A stretch of DNA of 64,000 bases from Bifidobacterium apousia (GCF_007559275.1 NZ_VMHK01000003.1:160565-224564); one strand, 5' to 3'. Shown: positions 28,385 through 38,517, counted from the stretch's first letter. The notes: a model not told the origin generated them from the letters alone. Made by a program: numbers and translations.

Positions 28385-31300
28385 CTAGTTTTGTTGGACG
28401 GGGGCGGGAACCGTTGGCGTGCCATCGTCGGAGGACTTGGGCAGCCCCCAGGCCAGGTCGTCCAGCAGGGTGTCCACCCAGGAGGTCATGGCCGCCGAAT
28501 CCATGGGTCCTGAACCCAGGGAGCCCGCGAAGGGCGCCGGGATCAGCAGGGTCTGCGTCACCGGGCGGTACTGGCTGCCCTTGTATATTCTTGCGATCCT
28601 GGCCTGCAGGGAGTCGGGCATGGTCACGGGCCTGATCCGCACCCGGGAGCCCTGGGAGGCGATCTCCGAAATGCCCAGGGAGCGAGCCTTGGCCCGCAGC
28701 CTGGCCACCGCGAAGAGGGTATCGAACTGGGCCGGCGGACGACCGTAGCGGTCGGTCAGCTCCTCGTGCAGGTCGCGCAGATCATGCTCGTTGCGGGCCG
28801 AGGCCAGCTTGCGGTAGGCCTCCAGACGCAGCTTGTCCGAGTCGATGTAGTCCACCGGAATGGAGGCCTCCAGAGGCAGGTCGATGCTGACGGTGACCGG
28901 CTCGGTCCGTCCGGGCTCCTTGTACTCTTCCACCGCCTCGGAGACCATGCGCACGTAGAGGTCGAAGCCGACCCCCTCGATATGGCCGGACTGCTCGTCG
29001 CCCAGCAGGTTGCCGGTGCCGCGCAGCTCCAGGTCCTTCATGGCCACGTCGTAGCCGGATCCCAGGGCCGTGTTCTGGGCGATGGTGGCCAGCCGGTCGT
29101 GGGCGGTCTGGGTCATGGGCTTGCTGGGGTCGTAGAGGAAGTAGGCGTAGGCGCGCTCCCGGCCTCGCCCCACCCGGCCGCGCAGCTGGTGGAGCTGGGA
29201 GAGCCCGAAGCGGTCGGCCCGGTCCACAATCAGCGTGTTGGCGTTGGGAATATCCAGGCCGGTCTCGACGATGGTGGTGCAGACCAGCACATCGATGTCC
29301 CGGTGCCAGAAGTCGCGGATGACCCCGTCCAGCTGCTTCTCCCCCATCTTGCCGTGGGCCACGCCCACCTTGGCCTCGGGGACCAGGGTCTGCACCTTGG
29401 CTGAGATCTTGCCGATGTCCTCCACCCGGTTGTGAATGTAGAAGATCTGCCCCCCGCGCAGAAGCTCGCGGCGAATGGCCGCCGTCACCTGGGCATCCTC
29501 GTAGGCGCCCACATAGGTCAGCACCGGCAGACGATCCTCGGGGGGCGTGGCCAGAGTGGACATCTCCCGGATGCCGGTCACGGCCATCTCCAGGGTGCGC
29601 GGAATGGGCGTGGCCGACAGGGACAGGACGTCCACGTTGGTCCGCATGGCCTTGAGGGTCTCCTTGGCCTCCACGCCGAAGCGCTGCTCCTCGTCCACGA
29701 TCATCAGGCCCAGATCCTTGAAGCGGATGCGGGGGTTGAGCAGCTTGTGGGTGCCGATGACCACGTCCACAGCCCCGCTGGCCAGGCCCTCCATGGTGGC
29801 CTGGTTCTCCTTGGCGGTCTGGAAACGGCTCATGGCGGCCACATCCACCGGGAAGCCCTCGAAGCGCTCGGTGAAGGTCTGGTAGTGCTGCTGGACCAGC
29901 AGGGTCGTGGGCACCAGAACCACCACCTGCTTGCCGTCCTGGACGGCCTTGAAAGCGGCGCGAATGGCTATTTCGGTCTTGCCGAAGCCTACATCCCCGC
30001 AGATCAGGCGGTCCATGGGCACCGGCTTCTCCATGTCGGCCTTGACCTCGTCGATGGCGGTCAGCTGGTCGGGGGTCTCCTGGTAGGGGAAGGCATCCTC
30101 CAGCTCCTTCTGCCAGGGGGTGTCGGGGCTGAAGGCGAAGCCCTTGGTGCGCTGCCGGGCCGAATAGAGCTTGACCAGGCCCTGGGCGATCTTGTGGACG
30201 TGCTTGCGGGCCTTGGCCTTGGTGGCCGACCAGTCGGATCCGCCCAGCTTGTTGAGCCTGGGGATCTCGGCGCCGATGTAACGGCTGACCTGGTCCAGCT
30301 GGTCGGCCGGCACGAAGAGCTTGTCTGGCGGGGCGTTGCGTTTGGAGGGGGCGTACTCCAGGACCAGGTACTCCCTGCTGCCCTTGCTGGGGCCCACGCC
30401 CACGCTGCGCTGGCGCATGCCCAGAAAGCGGCCGATGCCGTGCTGGTCGTGGACCACGTAGTCGCCGGGCTTGAGTTCGTCCAGGTCGATGGCCTTGCGC
30501 CGGCGGTTGGAGGTCTTGCTGCCTGCGGCCACGCTGGTGCGCCCGGTCAGGTCCCGCTCGGTCAGCAGGGCCAGGTGGGCGGACTGGTCCACGAAGCCGT
30601 CCACGGCCAGGGAGCGGTGATATTCCACCCCGACAACACCGGTGGTCTGCACGGCCCGACGCAGACGGCTGAGCGTCCCCTGGGCCGGAGCGGTCACCAC
30701 AACCTGGTCGCCGCGCTCAAGCAGGGAGGCAATGCCCGAGGCGGCCCGATCCTCGTCGCCACGGTACTGGTCCGGCGCCAGGGCATCCAGACGCTCGGCC
30801 CCCTCCCGGTCCGGGTCCACCGAAAGGTCGGTCAGCTTCCAGACCTCCCCCTTGCGGTACTCCAGGGATGAGATGACCTCGTCGTAGTCCAGGAAGCTGG
30901 CCCTGTCGAAGCTGATGGGCGCGCCCGAGCCCTGCCCGGAGGCTGCCACATGCCAGCTGGCGGCCAGGAACTCGTTGGCCGTCTTGACCAGGTCCTGGGC
31001 GGAGCGGGCCAGCAGCTGCGGCTCCGACAGCAGAATCAGAGCGCCCTCGGGCAGCATGGACCCTACCGGCACCAGATCGTCGACCAGGGCAGGCAGGAGG
31101 GACTCCATCCCCTCCACCGGAATGGCCTGGGCGATGGACTCCAGCATGTCGTCGGCGTTGGGGATGCTCCCGATCAGGGAGCGGGCGCGGGCGCGGACCT
31201 GGTCGGTCAGCTGCAGCTCGCGGCAGGGCGGCGCCCAGATCCGGTCCAGGTCAGGGCCGTAGGTGCGCTGGTCGGAGGCGTGAAAGCTGCGGATGGTGTC

Positions 31301-31987
31301 CACCTCGTCGCCGAAGAACTCGATGCGCACCGGGTGGGCCATGGTGGGGACGAAAACATCCAGGATACCGCCTCGGACGGCGAACTGGCCGCGCTCCATG
31401 ACCAGGTCCACCCGGGTGTAGGCGTTGCGGACCAGAGCTTCGACGGCCTGATCCAGGGGCAGGTCCTGGCCGCGCAGAAAGACCAGGGGCTCCACATCCT
31501 GCAGACCCTTGACCACCGGCTGCAGCAGGGATCGCACGGGCATGACCAGGATGCGGATGGGTCCGAAGTCAGGGTCGCCCTGGACCGGATGGGCCAGCCG
31601 CCTGAAGACGGCCATCCGGGAGGCCACGGTGTCTGCCCGGGGCGAGAGCCGTTCGTGAGGCAGGGTCTCCCAGGAGCGCAGCAGGGCCACATCACCCGGG
31701 TCGCCCTCATACCAGGAGCGGATGGCGCCGGTCATCTCCTGGGCGTCACGCTCGGAGGGGACCACCAGGACGACTGGGGCACGTCCAGCAGCTGCGGCCG
31801 CCAGGGCTGGCCTGATGCCCTGGGGAGCCTGGACCATGAGGGAGGTGTCGGTGTCGGCGGCAGGCTGGGAGTCTCCTTGGACCAATCTGGTGAAGGCAGC
31901 GTCTGCCTGCAGGTCGTCCAGGAGGGGACGCAGGGACCCGTTCAGCGATTCCTGTGACTCCGCCTTCTGGGTATGTTCATCGACCAT
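28385..31987 (-). CDS. mfd: Transcription-repair coupling factor Mfd
   Basis: Mfd removes RNA polymerase stalled at lesions and recruits UvrAB. The 1200 residues hold the UvrB-like N-terminal modules, the RNAP-interacting domain (LKPGDYVVHDQHGIGRFLGM, related to CarD), and the RecG-like translocase with Walker A GDVGFGKTEIAIRAA, the DEEQ box VDEEQRFGVEAKE and motif VI around GRVGRGRERAYAYF. A C-terminal TRCF domain follows. Its start overlaps the pth stop by 11 bp, so pth-mfd form an operon, a common actinobacterial order. Confidence 0.97.
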   Translation of the reverse strand: MVDEHTQKAESQESLNGSLRPLLDDLQADAAFTRLVQGDSQPAADTDTSLMVQAPQGIRPALAAAAAGRAPVVLVVPSERDAQEMTGAIRSWYEGDPGDVALLRSWETLPHERLSPRADTVASRMAVFRRLAHPVQGDPDFGPIRILVMPVRSLLQPVVKGLQDVEPLVFLRGQDLPLDQAVEALVRNAYTRVDLVMERGQFAVRGGILDVFVPTMAHPVRIEFFGDEVDTIRSFHASDQRTYGPDLDRIWAPPCRELQLTDQVRARARSLIGSIPNADDMLESIAQAIPVEGMESLLPALVDDLVPVGSMLPEGALILLSEPQLLARSAQDLVKTANEFLAASWHVAASGQGSGAPISFDRASFLDYDEVISSLEYRKGEVWKLTDLSVDPDREGAERLDALAPDQYRGDEDRAASGIASLLERGDQVVVTAPAQGTLSRLRRAVQTTGVVGVEYHRSLAVDGFVDQSAHLALLTERDLTGRTSVAAGSKTSNRRRKAIDLDELKPGDYVVHDQHGIGRFLGMRQRSVGVGPSKGSREYLVLEYAPSKRNAPPDKLFVPADQLDQVSRYIGAEIPRLNKLGGSDWSATKAKARKHVHKIAQGLVKLYSARQRTKGFAFSPDTPWQKELEDAFPYQETPDQLTAIDEVKADMEKPVPMDRLICGDVGFGKTEIAIRAAFKAVQDGKQVVVLVPTTLLVQQHYQTFTERFEGFPVDVAAMSRFQTAKENQATMEGLASGAVDVVIGTHKLLNPRIRFKDLGLMIVDEEQRFGVEAKETLKAMRTNVDVLSLSATPIPRTLEMAVTGIREMSTLATPPEDRLPVLTYVGAYEDAQVTAAIRRELLRGGQIFYIHNRVEDIGKISAKVQTLVPEAKVGVAHGKMGEKQLDGVIRDFWHRDIDVLVCTTIVETGLDIPNANTLIVDRADRFGLSQLHQLRGRVGRGRERAYAYFLYDPSKPMTQTAHDRLATIAQNTALGSGYDVAMKDLELRGTGNLLGDEQSGHIEGVGFDLYVRMVSEAVEEYKEPGRTEPVTVSIDLPLEASIPVDYIDSDKLRLEAYRKLASARNEHDLRDLHEELTDRYGRPPAQFDTLFAVARLRAKARSLGISEIASQGSRVRIRPVTMPDSLQARIARIYKGSQYRPVTQTLLIPAPFAGSLGSGPMDSAAMTSWVDTLLDDLAWGLPKSSDDGTPTVPAPVQQN

Positions 31988-32576
31988 TGAACTGCTCCTG
32001 AGCCTGGCTGAGGCCCTTGATGATTACGGTTTCCGCGGCGTCCGCGCCATCGGCCAGGAACTCGGGCAGACGCTTGCGCTGCTCGCCGGCAAAAGTGCCC
32101 AGAACCCAATCCACAGTGCGCCGATGGGCGTCAGGACCTCCTCGGGCATGCCCCACGCCCATGCGGACCCGGGCGTAGGCGTTGCTGCCCAGGGAGCGGT
32201 CGATGGAACGAATGCCATTGTGCCCGCCCGAGGACCCGCCGGCCTTGACCTTGATCCTGCCGAACTCCAGGTCCATATCGTCATGGATGACCACGACCCG
32301 GCCAACAGGTATGTGGTAGTAAGAGCAGATGGAGGCCAGGGCATCGCCGGAGTCGTTCATGAAGGTCAGCGGCTTGGCCAGGAAGAAGGGTATGCGGCGT
32401 CCGTCAAGATCCAGAGTGCCACGGCCCAGCTGGGCCAGGCCCTTGTGGTCGCGCAGGTTGACCGACCATCGTTCGGCCAGCAGATCGGCGCACATGAAGC
32501 CCATGTTGTGCCTGGTGCCCTTGTACTCGTCACCCGGGTTGCCCAGTCCGGCCATCAGCCAGAAATCGGATGCCAT
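31977..32576 (-). CDS. pth: Peptidyl-tRNA hydrolase
   Basis: Pth frees tRNA from peptidyl-tRNAs dropped by the ribosome. The 199-residue protein has AGLGNPGDEYKGTRHNMGF with the catalytic histidine, the PLTFMNDSG segment and VVIHDDMDLEFGRIKVKAGGSSGGHNGIRS with the catalytic aspartate. ATG 32576 lies downstream of GGAGG; the open frame continues upstream without family similarity. The 3' end overlaps mfd. Confidence 0.95.
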   Translation of the reverse strand: MASDFWLMAGLGNPGDEYKGTRHNMGFMCADLLAERWSVNLRDHKGLAQLGRGTLDLDGRRIPFFLAKPLTFMNDSGDALASICSYYHIPVGRVVVIHDDMDLEFGRIKVKAGGSSGGHNGIRSIDRSLGSNAYARVRMGVGHARGGPDAHRRTVDWVLGTFAGEQRKRLPEFLADGADAAETVIIKGLSQAQEQFNGR

Positions 32577-32616
32577 GTAGGTGATACCTCCTGCTCTCAA
32601 ACGGGACGGTGAGATT

Positions 32617-33147
32617 CTACACAGGCTCCCCGACCCCGTTTCGCTCAAGGGACAGGCTCCAGTAGGAGACATCATGCAGGGCGAACCGGTCCCAGGCGGC
32701 CTGGGGCAGGAGGCCGAAGCGGCTGAACCCGAACCGGTGCAGCAGGGCCTTGGAAGCCGAGTTGTCATCGAAGATGATGGCCACGGCCAGACGCATGCCC
32801 ACCTGCTGGGCGCGCTCCAGCAGGGAATGGACCATCAGGGCTCCCAGGCCACGTCCACGGCTGCCGCGGTCCACGTAGTAGCCCAGCTCGCAGGTCTCCT
32901 GGTAGCCGGGCCGGTCGTAGTAGGCCGACAGGGAGCCGAAGGCCAGCACCTTGCCCTCCTGCTCCAGGACCAGGACCGGATGGCCCTGGTCCGGATCGTG
33001 GTCCAGCCACCATTGCAGGCGCTGGTCCAGGCTGACCGGGGCCGTATCCGCCGTGGAACCGCCGTCCATGACCGCCTGGTTGTAGATGGCGGTGACCGCC
33101 TCCAGGTCCCCGCGGCGGCAGAGCCGGATGCGCGGGGTGGCGCTCAC
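32617..33147 (-). CDS. GNAT-family N-acetyltransferase
   Basis: A 176-residue acetyltransferase of the phosphinothricin/methionine sulfoximine-like group. It has AVTAIYNQAVMDGGSTADTAPVSLDQR in the N-terminal half and the acetyl-CoA loop VDRGSRGRGLGALMVHSLLERA, then IIFDDNSASKALLHRFGF. The substrate is probably a small amine or amino acid but is not determined. The start overlaps the UPF0182 stop by 4 bp. Confidence 0.85.
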   Translation of the reverse strand: MSATPRIRLCRRGDLEAVTAIYNQAVMDGGSTADTAPVSLDQRLQWWLDHDPDQGHPVLVLEQEGKVLAFGSLSAYYDRPGYQETCELGYYVDRGSRGRGLGALMVHSLLERAQQVGMRLAVAIIFDDNSASKALLHRFGFSRFGLLPQAAWDRFALHDVSYWSLSLERNGVGEPV

Positions 33148-36100
33148 TTGTTGCCGCCCTCCTGGTCGGAGGCCTCCTTGAGGGCTTCGCGCAGACGGTT
33201 CTGCGCTTCGCCGTAGGCGCTGAAGTCGCCCTTCTTCAGGGCGGCATCGCCCTCGCTCATGGCCTGGTTGGCCTTGTCCAGGGCCTGTTTCAGTGCCTGC
33301 CCTCCTGTGGCCGATGCCCCGCCGGACCCGGTGGTCTTATCCGGGGCCTTACCGGATTGCTTGCTCTGGTCAGCCTCGGCATTGGTGCGTCCGGTGTTGT
33401 CGGCATCGCCGGCAGACGCGCCCGAATTGCCCTGGAAGGTCTTGTCAAGGGCCGCATCCAGGGTGGCGGACGACGACACCTTGTCCCCGAAGGCCACCAA
33501 AACCCGCTTGAGCAGGGGGAAGCTGGTGGCGCCGCTGGACTGGACGTAGACCGGCTGGATGTAGATCAGCCCGCCGCCTATGGGCAGGGTCAGCAGGTTG
33601 CCGCGTTTGACCTTGGTGGACCCGGACTGGAGCAGGTTGAGCTCGGTGGAGACCGCAGCATCCGAGTTGAAGTTGTTCTGCGCCTGACCTGGGCCGGGGA
33701 CATTGGAATTCTTGGGCAGCTCCATCAGCCGGATGGTCCCGTAGTCGGGGCCTATCACCCCCTTGGTCGACCCGGCGTCGGAATCCACGGACAGGAACCC
33801 GGTCAGGATCTCCCTGGTGGAGGTGCCGGCGGGGATGAAGGTGGAGGTCAGCGAGAAAGCGGGCTTGTCGGTCCCCGGGGTCTGCAGGGTCAGATAGTAG
33901 GGGGGCTGCTTGACCCCGGCCTTCTGCTCCTTGCTGGTCCCGGTCGGATCCACGGGGGTCTGCCAGAAGTCCTCGCCGGAGAAGAACTGGCTGGCCGAGT
34001 TGACGTGGTACTGGGACAGGAGCTGGCGCTGCACCTTGAACAGGCTCTCCGGGTAGCGCATATGGCTCATCAGATCGCCAGAGATGGACGAGAGCGGCTT
34101 GAACTGGCCGGGGAAGACCTTCTGCCAGGCCTTGAGCACCGGATCCTTGGCATCCCAGGCATACAGATCCACCGAGCCGTCATAGGCATCGACCGTAGCC
34201 TTGACGGAATTGCGGATGTAGTTGGCCTTCTGGGAGCCCAGGCCCTTGACGGCCTCCGAGCTCAGGGTGGTCGTGTCCTGGGTGATGGGCCCCAGATCCA
34301 CCTTCTGGGAATAGGGGTAGGCGTCGGAGGTGGTGTAGCCGTCGACGATCCACTTGACCCGTCCATCCACCACAGCCGGATAGACGCGTCCGTCCAGGGT
34401 CAGATAGGGGGCGATCTGGGCCACGCGCTCCTTGGGCGAGCGGTTGTAGAGGATCTGCGAGTCGGGGGTGACGCGGTCCGAGAAGAGGATCTGGTCGGAT
34501 CCAAAGCGGATGGCGTAGAGGACCCGGGCCAGGAAGTTGCCCACCGAGGGGCCGCCGTTGCCCTTGAAGGTGTTGGTGGCTCCCTTGGAGCCGGTGGGAT
34601 AGTCGAACTCCCAGCCTGAGGAGCCCTGGGGCGCGCCGACTATGGAGTACTCGGGCGCGTTGGGCGAGAAGTAGATCCTCGGCTCGTAGTGCTGGCTGTC
34701 GGTCAGTTTGCCCTTCGTGGGGATGTCCTGCTCGAAGAACTCGGGCTGCCCGTCCGGGGTGACCTTGTTGCCGTAGGCGGCCACGATCCCGTAGCCGTGG
34801 GTGAAGACCGTGTGGTCGTTGACCCAGTTGCGGTTATCGTTGCCCTCCAGGTCCAGCTCGCGGGCGCCGATGACCGTGTCCTGGCTGACTCCGTCAATGT
34901 CGTACTTGTCGACGGCCAGGGTGTCCTCAAAGGTGTAGTACTGCTTGGACTGCTGCAGCTGACGGAAGGTTGGCGAAACCACCTGGGGATCCAGCAGACG
35001 GATCTGCGCGGTGGTCTCGGCATCACGGGAGAGGGCGCCCGACTGGACCTCGGTAGTGGCGTCATAGGCCTCGGTCTTCAGCCTGTCCAGCCCATAGGCC
35101 TGGGCGGTGGCGGTGATGTTGCGCTGGATGTAGGCGGACTCCATCTCCTGGGCATTGGGGTTGACCCGGAAGCGCTGGACCAGCGCCGGCCAGAAAACGG
35201 TCAGCAGCAGGGACAGCACAACGGTGACGGCCACAGCAAGGACGGGAACCCGCCACTGCTTGACGGCCGACCCCAGCGATCCTGCATGGACACGGCCCGG
35301 TTCCAGGGTGGGCGATCTCAGAATCCAGACAGCCAGGATGATGCCTAGCAAAGCCATGACCACAGCCATGACCAGGGTCACGGGAATGGCCGCCTTGACC
35401 GAGGTGTAGGAGGCGCCGGTGATCCGATCGCCCTCCTCGGTCAGCCTGCCAAAGACGCCCAAGGCCGTATCGCCGGCCCAGACCAGCATGAACAGGACCA
35501 GCCAGACAGCCACCTGGCGACGGGCGGAACGGGTCATCTCCAGAATGCCGCGGCCCTGCACGGGCATGGTCAGCCGGATGCCGCCCATGAGGAAGTTGGT
35601 GACCAGGCTGAAGACCGTGGCCGCCAGCAGCATCATCAGCAGGGAGGAGACCAGGAGCCGCAGGCCGGGCAGGATGAAGACGTAGAAGCCGTTGTCCAAG
35701 CCAAACTGGGGATCGCGCACCCCGAAGGACTGGGCGTTGAAGAGCAGGAGCACCTGCTTCCAGTCAGCGTTGAACTGGAAGCCGAAGAACACGCCGACGA
35801 TCAGGGAGACCACCGCGGCCACCTTGAGCGCCTTGCGTGAGGAGACCCCCTTGCCGACCTCGATCAGATCGCCCTTGACCCTGATGGTGGACCCGTCGGG
35901 CGAATCGGGACGGCTGCGGATGGCCAGGACGGCCGAGAGCAGGGTCACCGCGGCCAGCAACAGGGCGTAGGCCAGCCACAGGCCCACCTTGATGCCCAGC
36001 TGGGTCCAGACGATCCGTGCCGCCCCCAGCTGGGAAAACCACATGACATCGGTGATGAAACGGCTGAGCCCGAACAAGAGCAGGAGGACGACCAGGATGA

Positions 36101-36350
36101 CGGCCACGACCACGCCCAGAATCCGCAAGCCCCGGGAAGGCCCTTCCCTATCATTCCTGCGCGCAGTCAACCTGGGGTCACCCGGTCCTGAGAAACGGAA
36201 ACGGGGCGTGCTGCCGCCCCCATCCCCGGGACCCTCCCCATCGGTCTGCACATGCAGGATGACCGGGTCGTCGTCGTTGCGACGCCGGCCTGGTCCGCCT
36301 GGACCGCCCTCAGGGTCGAACATGGAACCGAAGAAATCGAAGAATGACAT
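33144..36350 (-). CDS. UPF0182 family large membrane protein
   Basis: A 1068-residue protein of unknown function found across Actinobacteria. The N-terminus is acidic and Gly/Pro-rich, followed by about seven transmembrane helices within residues 70-385, and then a large extracytoplasmic region of ~600 residues (for example NWVNDHTVFTHGYGIVAAYGN, EPRIYFSPNAPEYSIVG). An Ala/Gly/Ser-rich linker and a helical tail (QALDKANQAMSEGDAALKKGDF) end it. It is coupled to the GNAT gene by a 4-bp overlap. No catalytic motif is recognised. Confidence 0.9.
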   Translation of the reverse strand: MSFFDFFGSMFDPEGGPGGPGRRRNDDDPVILHVQTDGEGPGDGGGSTPRFRFSGPGDPRLTARRNDREGPSRGLRILGVVVAVILVVLLLLFGLSRFITDVMWFSQLGAARIVWTQLGIKVGLWLAYALLLAAVTLLSAVLAIRSRPDSPDGSTIRVKGDLIEVGKGVSSRKALKVAAVVSLIVGVFFGFQFNADWKQVLLLFNAQSFGVRDPQFGLDNGFYVFILPGLRLLVSSLLMMLLAATVFSLVTNFLMGGIRLTMPVQGRGILEMTRSARRQVAVWLVLFMLVWAGDTALGVFGRLTEEGDRITGASYTSVKAAIPVTLVMAVVMALLGIILAVWILRSPTLEPGRVHAGSLGSAVKQWRVPVLAVAVTVVLSLLLTVFWPALVQRFRVNPNAQEMESAYIQRNITATAQAYGLDRLKTEAYDATTEVQSGALSRDAETTAQIRLLDPQVVSPTFRQLQQSKQYYTFEDTLAVDKYDIDGVSQDTVIGARELDLEGNDNRNWVNDHTVFTHGYGIVAAYGNKVTPDGQPEFFEQDIPTKGKLTDSQHYEPRIYFSPNAPEYSIVGAPQGSSGWEFDYPTGSKGATNTFKGNGGPSVGNFLARVLYAIRFGSDQILFSDRVTPDSQILYNRSPKERVAQIAPYLTLDGRVYPAVVDGRVKWIVDGYTTSDAYPYSQKVDLGPITQDTTTLSSEAVKGLGSQKANYIRNSVKATVDAYDGSVDLYAWDAKDPVLKAWQKVFPGQFKPLSSISGDLMSHMRYPESLFKVQRQLLSQYHVNSASQFFSGEDFWQTPVDPTGTSKEQKAGVKQPPYYLTLQTPGTDKPAFSLTSTFIPAGTSTREILTGFLSVDSDAGSTKGVIGPDYGTIRLMELPKNSNVPGPGQAQNNFNSDAAVSTELNLLQSGSTKVKRGNLLTLPIGGGLIYIQPVYVQSSGATSFPLLKRVLVAFGDKVSSSATLDAALDKTFQGNSGASAGDADNTGRTNAEADQSKQSGKAPDKTTGSGGASATGGQALKQALDKANQAMSEGDAALKKGDFSAYGEAQNRLREALKEASDQEGGNK

Positions 36351-36359
36351 GTACCTAGC

Positions 36360-37523
36360 CTACATGAGACGGCGGTCCTGGATGGCTTGCCTGTAGACCT
36401 CCTCCACCTGATCGGCCACCGTGGTCACGTCGTAGCGATCCAAGAGCGCCAGCTGGTCATGGCGCACGTTCCGCCTCCAGGAGGGGTCCCCCAAGGCCTG
36501 GGCGATTCGCCGGGCCAGCAGGTCGGGTGTGTTGGGCGAGTCGACGGGCACCAGAGCCCGCTCGTCGCCCATCAGGGTGGACCGGTAGCCGGGATTGTCC
36601 CCGGCCAGGACCGGAGCCGTGCCCGAGGCGATGGCCTCCAGCAGGACGATGCCAAAGGACTCGCCCCCGGTGGAGGGGAAGACGGTCAGGTCGGAGGAGG
36701 CCAGCAGGGCGGGCTTGTCCTTCTCGTCCACAAAGCCGGGGAAGGCCACCGGGGTGCGCAGGGCGGCGGCCTTCCGACGGCAGTCCTTTAGCAGCGGGCC
36801 CTTGCCGGCCATGGTCACATGCAGGCCTTCGGGAAGGACGCCGGCCCGCTCCCCCGCCTGGAGGGCTGACAGCAAAATCCCCGCCCCCTTGCGGGCCACG
36901 AACCGCCCCAGGAAGACCAGATGCGGCCCCTGGCCGTGCAGGCGCGCCACCTCCTGGTCGCCAGCGGCCTGTCGGGCCCGGCGCAGGGCATCCACGTCCA
37001 CGGGGTTGGCCACCACCCTGCTGGACACCCCGGCAGTCTGCCGGGCATAGCCGGCCGCCACAGGCGAGACTGCGATGACCCTGTCGATGCGCCTGTGGGT
37101 CCTGCGGTTGATCATCCCCAGCAGCCGTCCGCCCAGCAGCTGCAGGTTCCCCGTGGGGGCGATGTGGTAGGTGGCCACCAGGGCCGTTGCCGGGTTCGCG
37201 GCGCGGATGACCCGTCCGGCCAGGAAGGGGCTGTAGGGGGCCTGGACGTGCAGCAGGTCGAAGTGCCCGGCCTCCAAGACCTGACGGATGGGCGCCTTGG
37301 GCGCTGGCAGCGGTATGCGCATCCTGTTGCCGTTGAAGGAGACCATGACGTTGCGGGACAGGGAGTGGACACCGTCAACCGGCGGATGGGCGGTCTGGCC
37401 TACCAGGTACTGGACCCTGTGGCCCCGCCTGCCCAGCTCCCGTCCCAGGGTCAGCATGTGCTGCTGGACTCCGTCAAAGACGTCCAGGGTGTCATCGAAG
37501 ACGAATCCGATGCTGAGCGTCAC
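36360..37523 (-). CDS. GT4-family glycosyltransferase
   Basis: A 387-residue GT-B enzyme with IGFVFDDTLDVFDGVQQHMLTLGRELGRRG at the acceptor side and the retaining GT4 donor-site motif TGGESFGIVLLEAIASGTAPV (E-x7-E). It resembles phosphatidylinositol or diacylglycerol mannosyl/glucosyltransferases, and the position near envelope genes fits glycolipid synthesis. The exact donor and acceptor are not known. Translation starts at GTG, overlapping the upstream oxidoreductase stop by 4 bp (GTGA). Confidence 0.85.
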   Translation of the reverse strand: MTLSIGFVFDDTLDVFDGVQQHMLTLGRELGRRGHRVQYLVGQTAHPPVDGVHSLSRNVMVSFNGNRMRIPLPAPKAPIRQVLEAGHFDLLHVQAPYSPFLAGRVIRAANPATALVATYHIAPTGNLQLLGGRLLGMINRRTHRRIDRVIAVSPVAAGYARQTAGVSSRVVANPVDVDALRRARQAAGDQEVARLHGQGPHLVFLGRFVARKGAGILLSALQAGERAGVLPEGLHVTMAGKGPLLKDCRRKAAALRTPVAFPGFVDEKDKPALLASSDLTVFPSTGGESFGIVLLEAIASGTAPVLAGDNPGYRSTLMGDERALVPVDSPNTPDLLARRIAQALGDPSWRRNVRHDQLALLDRYDVTTVADQVEEVYRQAIQDRRLM

Positions 37524-38152
37524 TGAGCGTCCTGGCCAGCTCCGGGCTCGTTCCCTGCGGCCAGCTGACGACCCTTCAAGGCCAGAGCCACCAGGTGCCG
37601 GTCGGCGGCCTCCCGCGCCTGCTGGTCATCGTTGCCCGAGTCCAGATTGTCCACATAGATGGTCTCCACCTGCGCGGCCTGGCAGTATTTGAGGAAGGTC
37701 TGCCTGCGCAGCTGGTTGTCCAGGGCCTCGCTGATGCCGCTGGACTGGTACCATTCCTTGTCTCCGCCGGTCAGCATGACCAGCTCCACCCGGCGCCCGG
37801 CCAGGGCCCCCGGGGTGCCATCAGCGTGGTAAGCGAAGCCCCGGCAGATGACCCGGTCGATGAAGCCCTTCATGATGGCCGGCATGCTGTACCAGTAGAC
37901 GGGGAAGACCAGGGCCAGCACGTCCGCATCCTTGATGCGCTCCTGCATGGCCTGGGCATCCTCGGGCATGGGTCCCTGGCCCAGGTAGTGGGTCCTGTCC
38001 TCCATGCCGAAGACGGGATTGAATCCCTCGGCGCAAAGGTCGATCAACTCGGTGCGAGCCCCGCCCTCGGCCGCCCCGTCCAGCAGGGCGTTGCCCGCCG
38101 CATCGGTCAGGCTCTTGGGTTCGGGGTTGGCCGTGACTGCCACGATCTTCAT
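37520..38152 (-). CDS. NAD(P)H-dependent FMN reductase / quinone oxidoreductase, flavodoxin fold
   Basis: A 210-residue flavodoxin-like oxidoreductase of the NQO1/MdaB type: MKIVAVTANPEPKSLTDAAGNALLDG, the FMN-site stretch DADVLALVFPVYWYSMPAIMKGFIDRVICRGFAY and LTGGDKEWYQSSG. It would reduce quinones or similar electrophiles with NAD(P)H. ATG 38152 follows AAGGAG; the frame extends to 38176. It is coupled to the GT4 gene downstream and divergent from the M-box transporter. Confidence 0.88.
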   Translation of the reverse strand: MKIVAVTANPEPKSLTDAAGNALLDGAAEGGARTELIDLCAEGFNPVFGMEDRTHYLGQGPMPEDAQAMQERIKDADVLALVFPVYWYSMPAIMKGFIDRVICRGFAYHADGTPGALAGRRVELVMLTGGDKEWYQSSGISEALDNQLRRQTFLKYCQAAQVETIYVDNLDSGNDDQQAREAADRHLVALALKGRQLAAGNEPGAGQDAQ

Positions 38153-38255
38153 AGGGATTCGCTCCTTACATTCCATTTCGCGCCTGCACCGACTGCGTGC
38201 AGACCCTTGTCATTGTCAGTCCTGGCAAGGACGGCAACACCGGTTTGGCAAATGC

Positions 38256-38284
38256 TTGACACTGCTCTGAGGCCCATCTATGTT
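38256..38284 (+). promoter_or_regulatory. Sigma-70-type promoter of the M-box ABC operon
   Basis: TTGACA (38256-38261), a 17-bp spacer and TATGTT (38279-38284) form a near-consensus promoter. Transcription would begin near 38290, just at the 5' side of the M-box fold. Confidence 0.65.
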
Positions 38285-38287
38285 ATT

Positions 38288-38440
38288 GGGTGGTCGGTAG
38301 GTGAAGCTACCGCATGGACAAGGCATGCTGCCGCAAAGTGGTGGAGACACCCCGCGCAGGTCAACAGTCCCCGTCGGATCAAGGCAGGGACTAATGCAGG
38401 GCCAAATACCATGCGAAGCCGAAGCTTGAACGATGACAAT
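38288..38440 (+). ncRNA. M-box (ykoK leader) Mg2+-sensing riboswitch
   Basis: The leader matches the M-box core in order: TAGGTGAAGCTACC, then CTGCCGCAAAG, GGAGACACC, AGGTCAACAG, a GTCCC/GGGAC helix, CTAATGCAG, and finally CCATGCGAAGCCGAAGCTTG. Each of these blocks has a counterpart in the Bacillus subtilis mgtE M-box as I recall it. The outermost helix P1 is the least clear part. Downstream a 7-bp hairpin (38441-38459) lies before the GTG start, with no T run, so control is probably on translation. The RNA should lower expression of the ABC transporter when Mg2+ is abundant. Confidence 0.85.
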
Positions 38441-38517
38441 GGTCGGCTCATGGCCGATCGCCACGCCGTCTTCGAGGCTGCCGACAGGGATGTTCCGCAC
38501 CTTGGAGGGAGGCCATC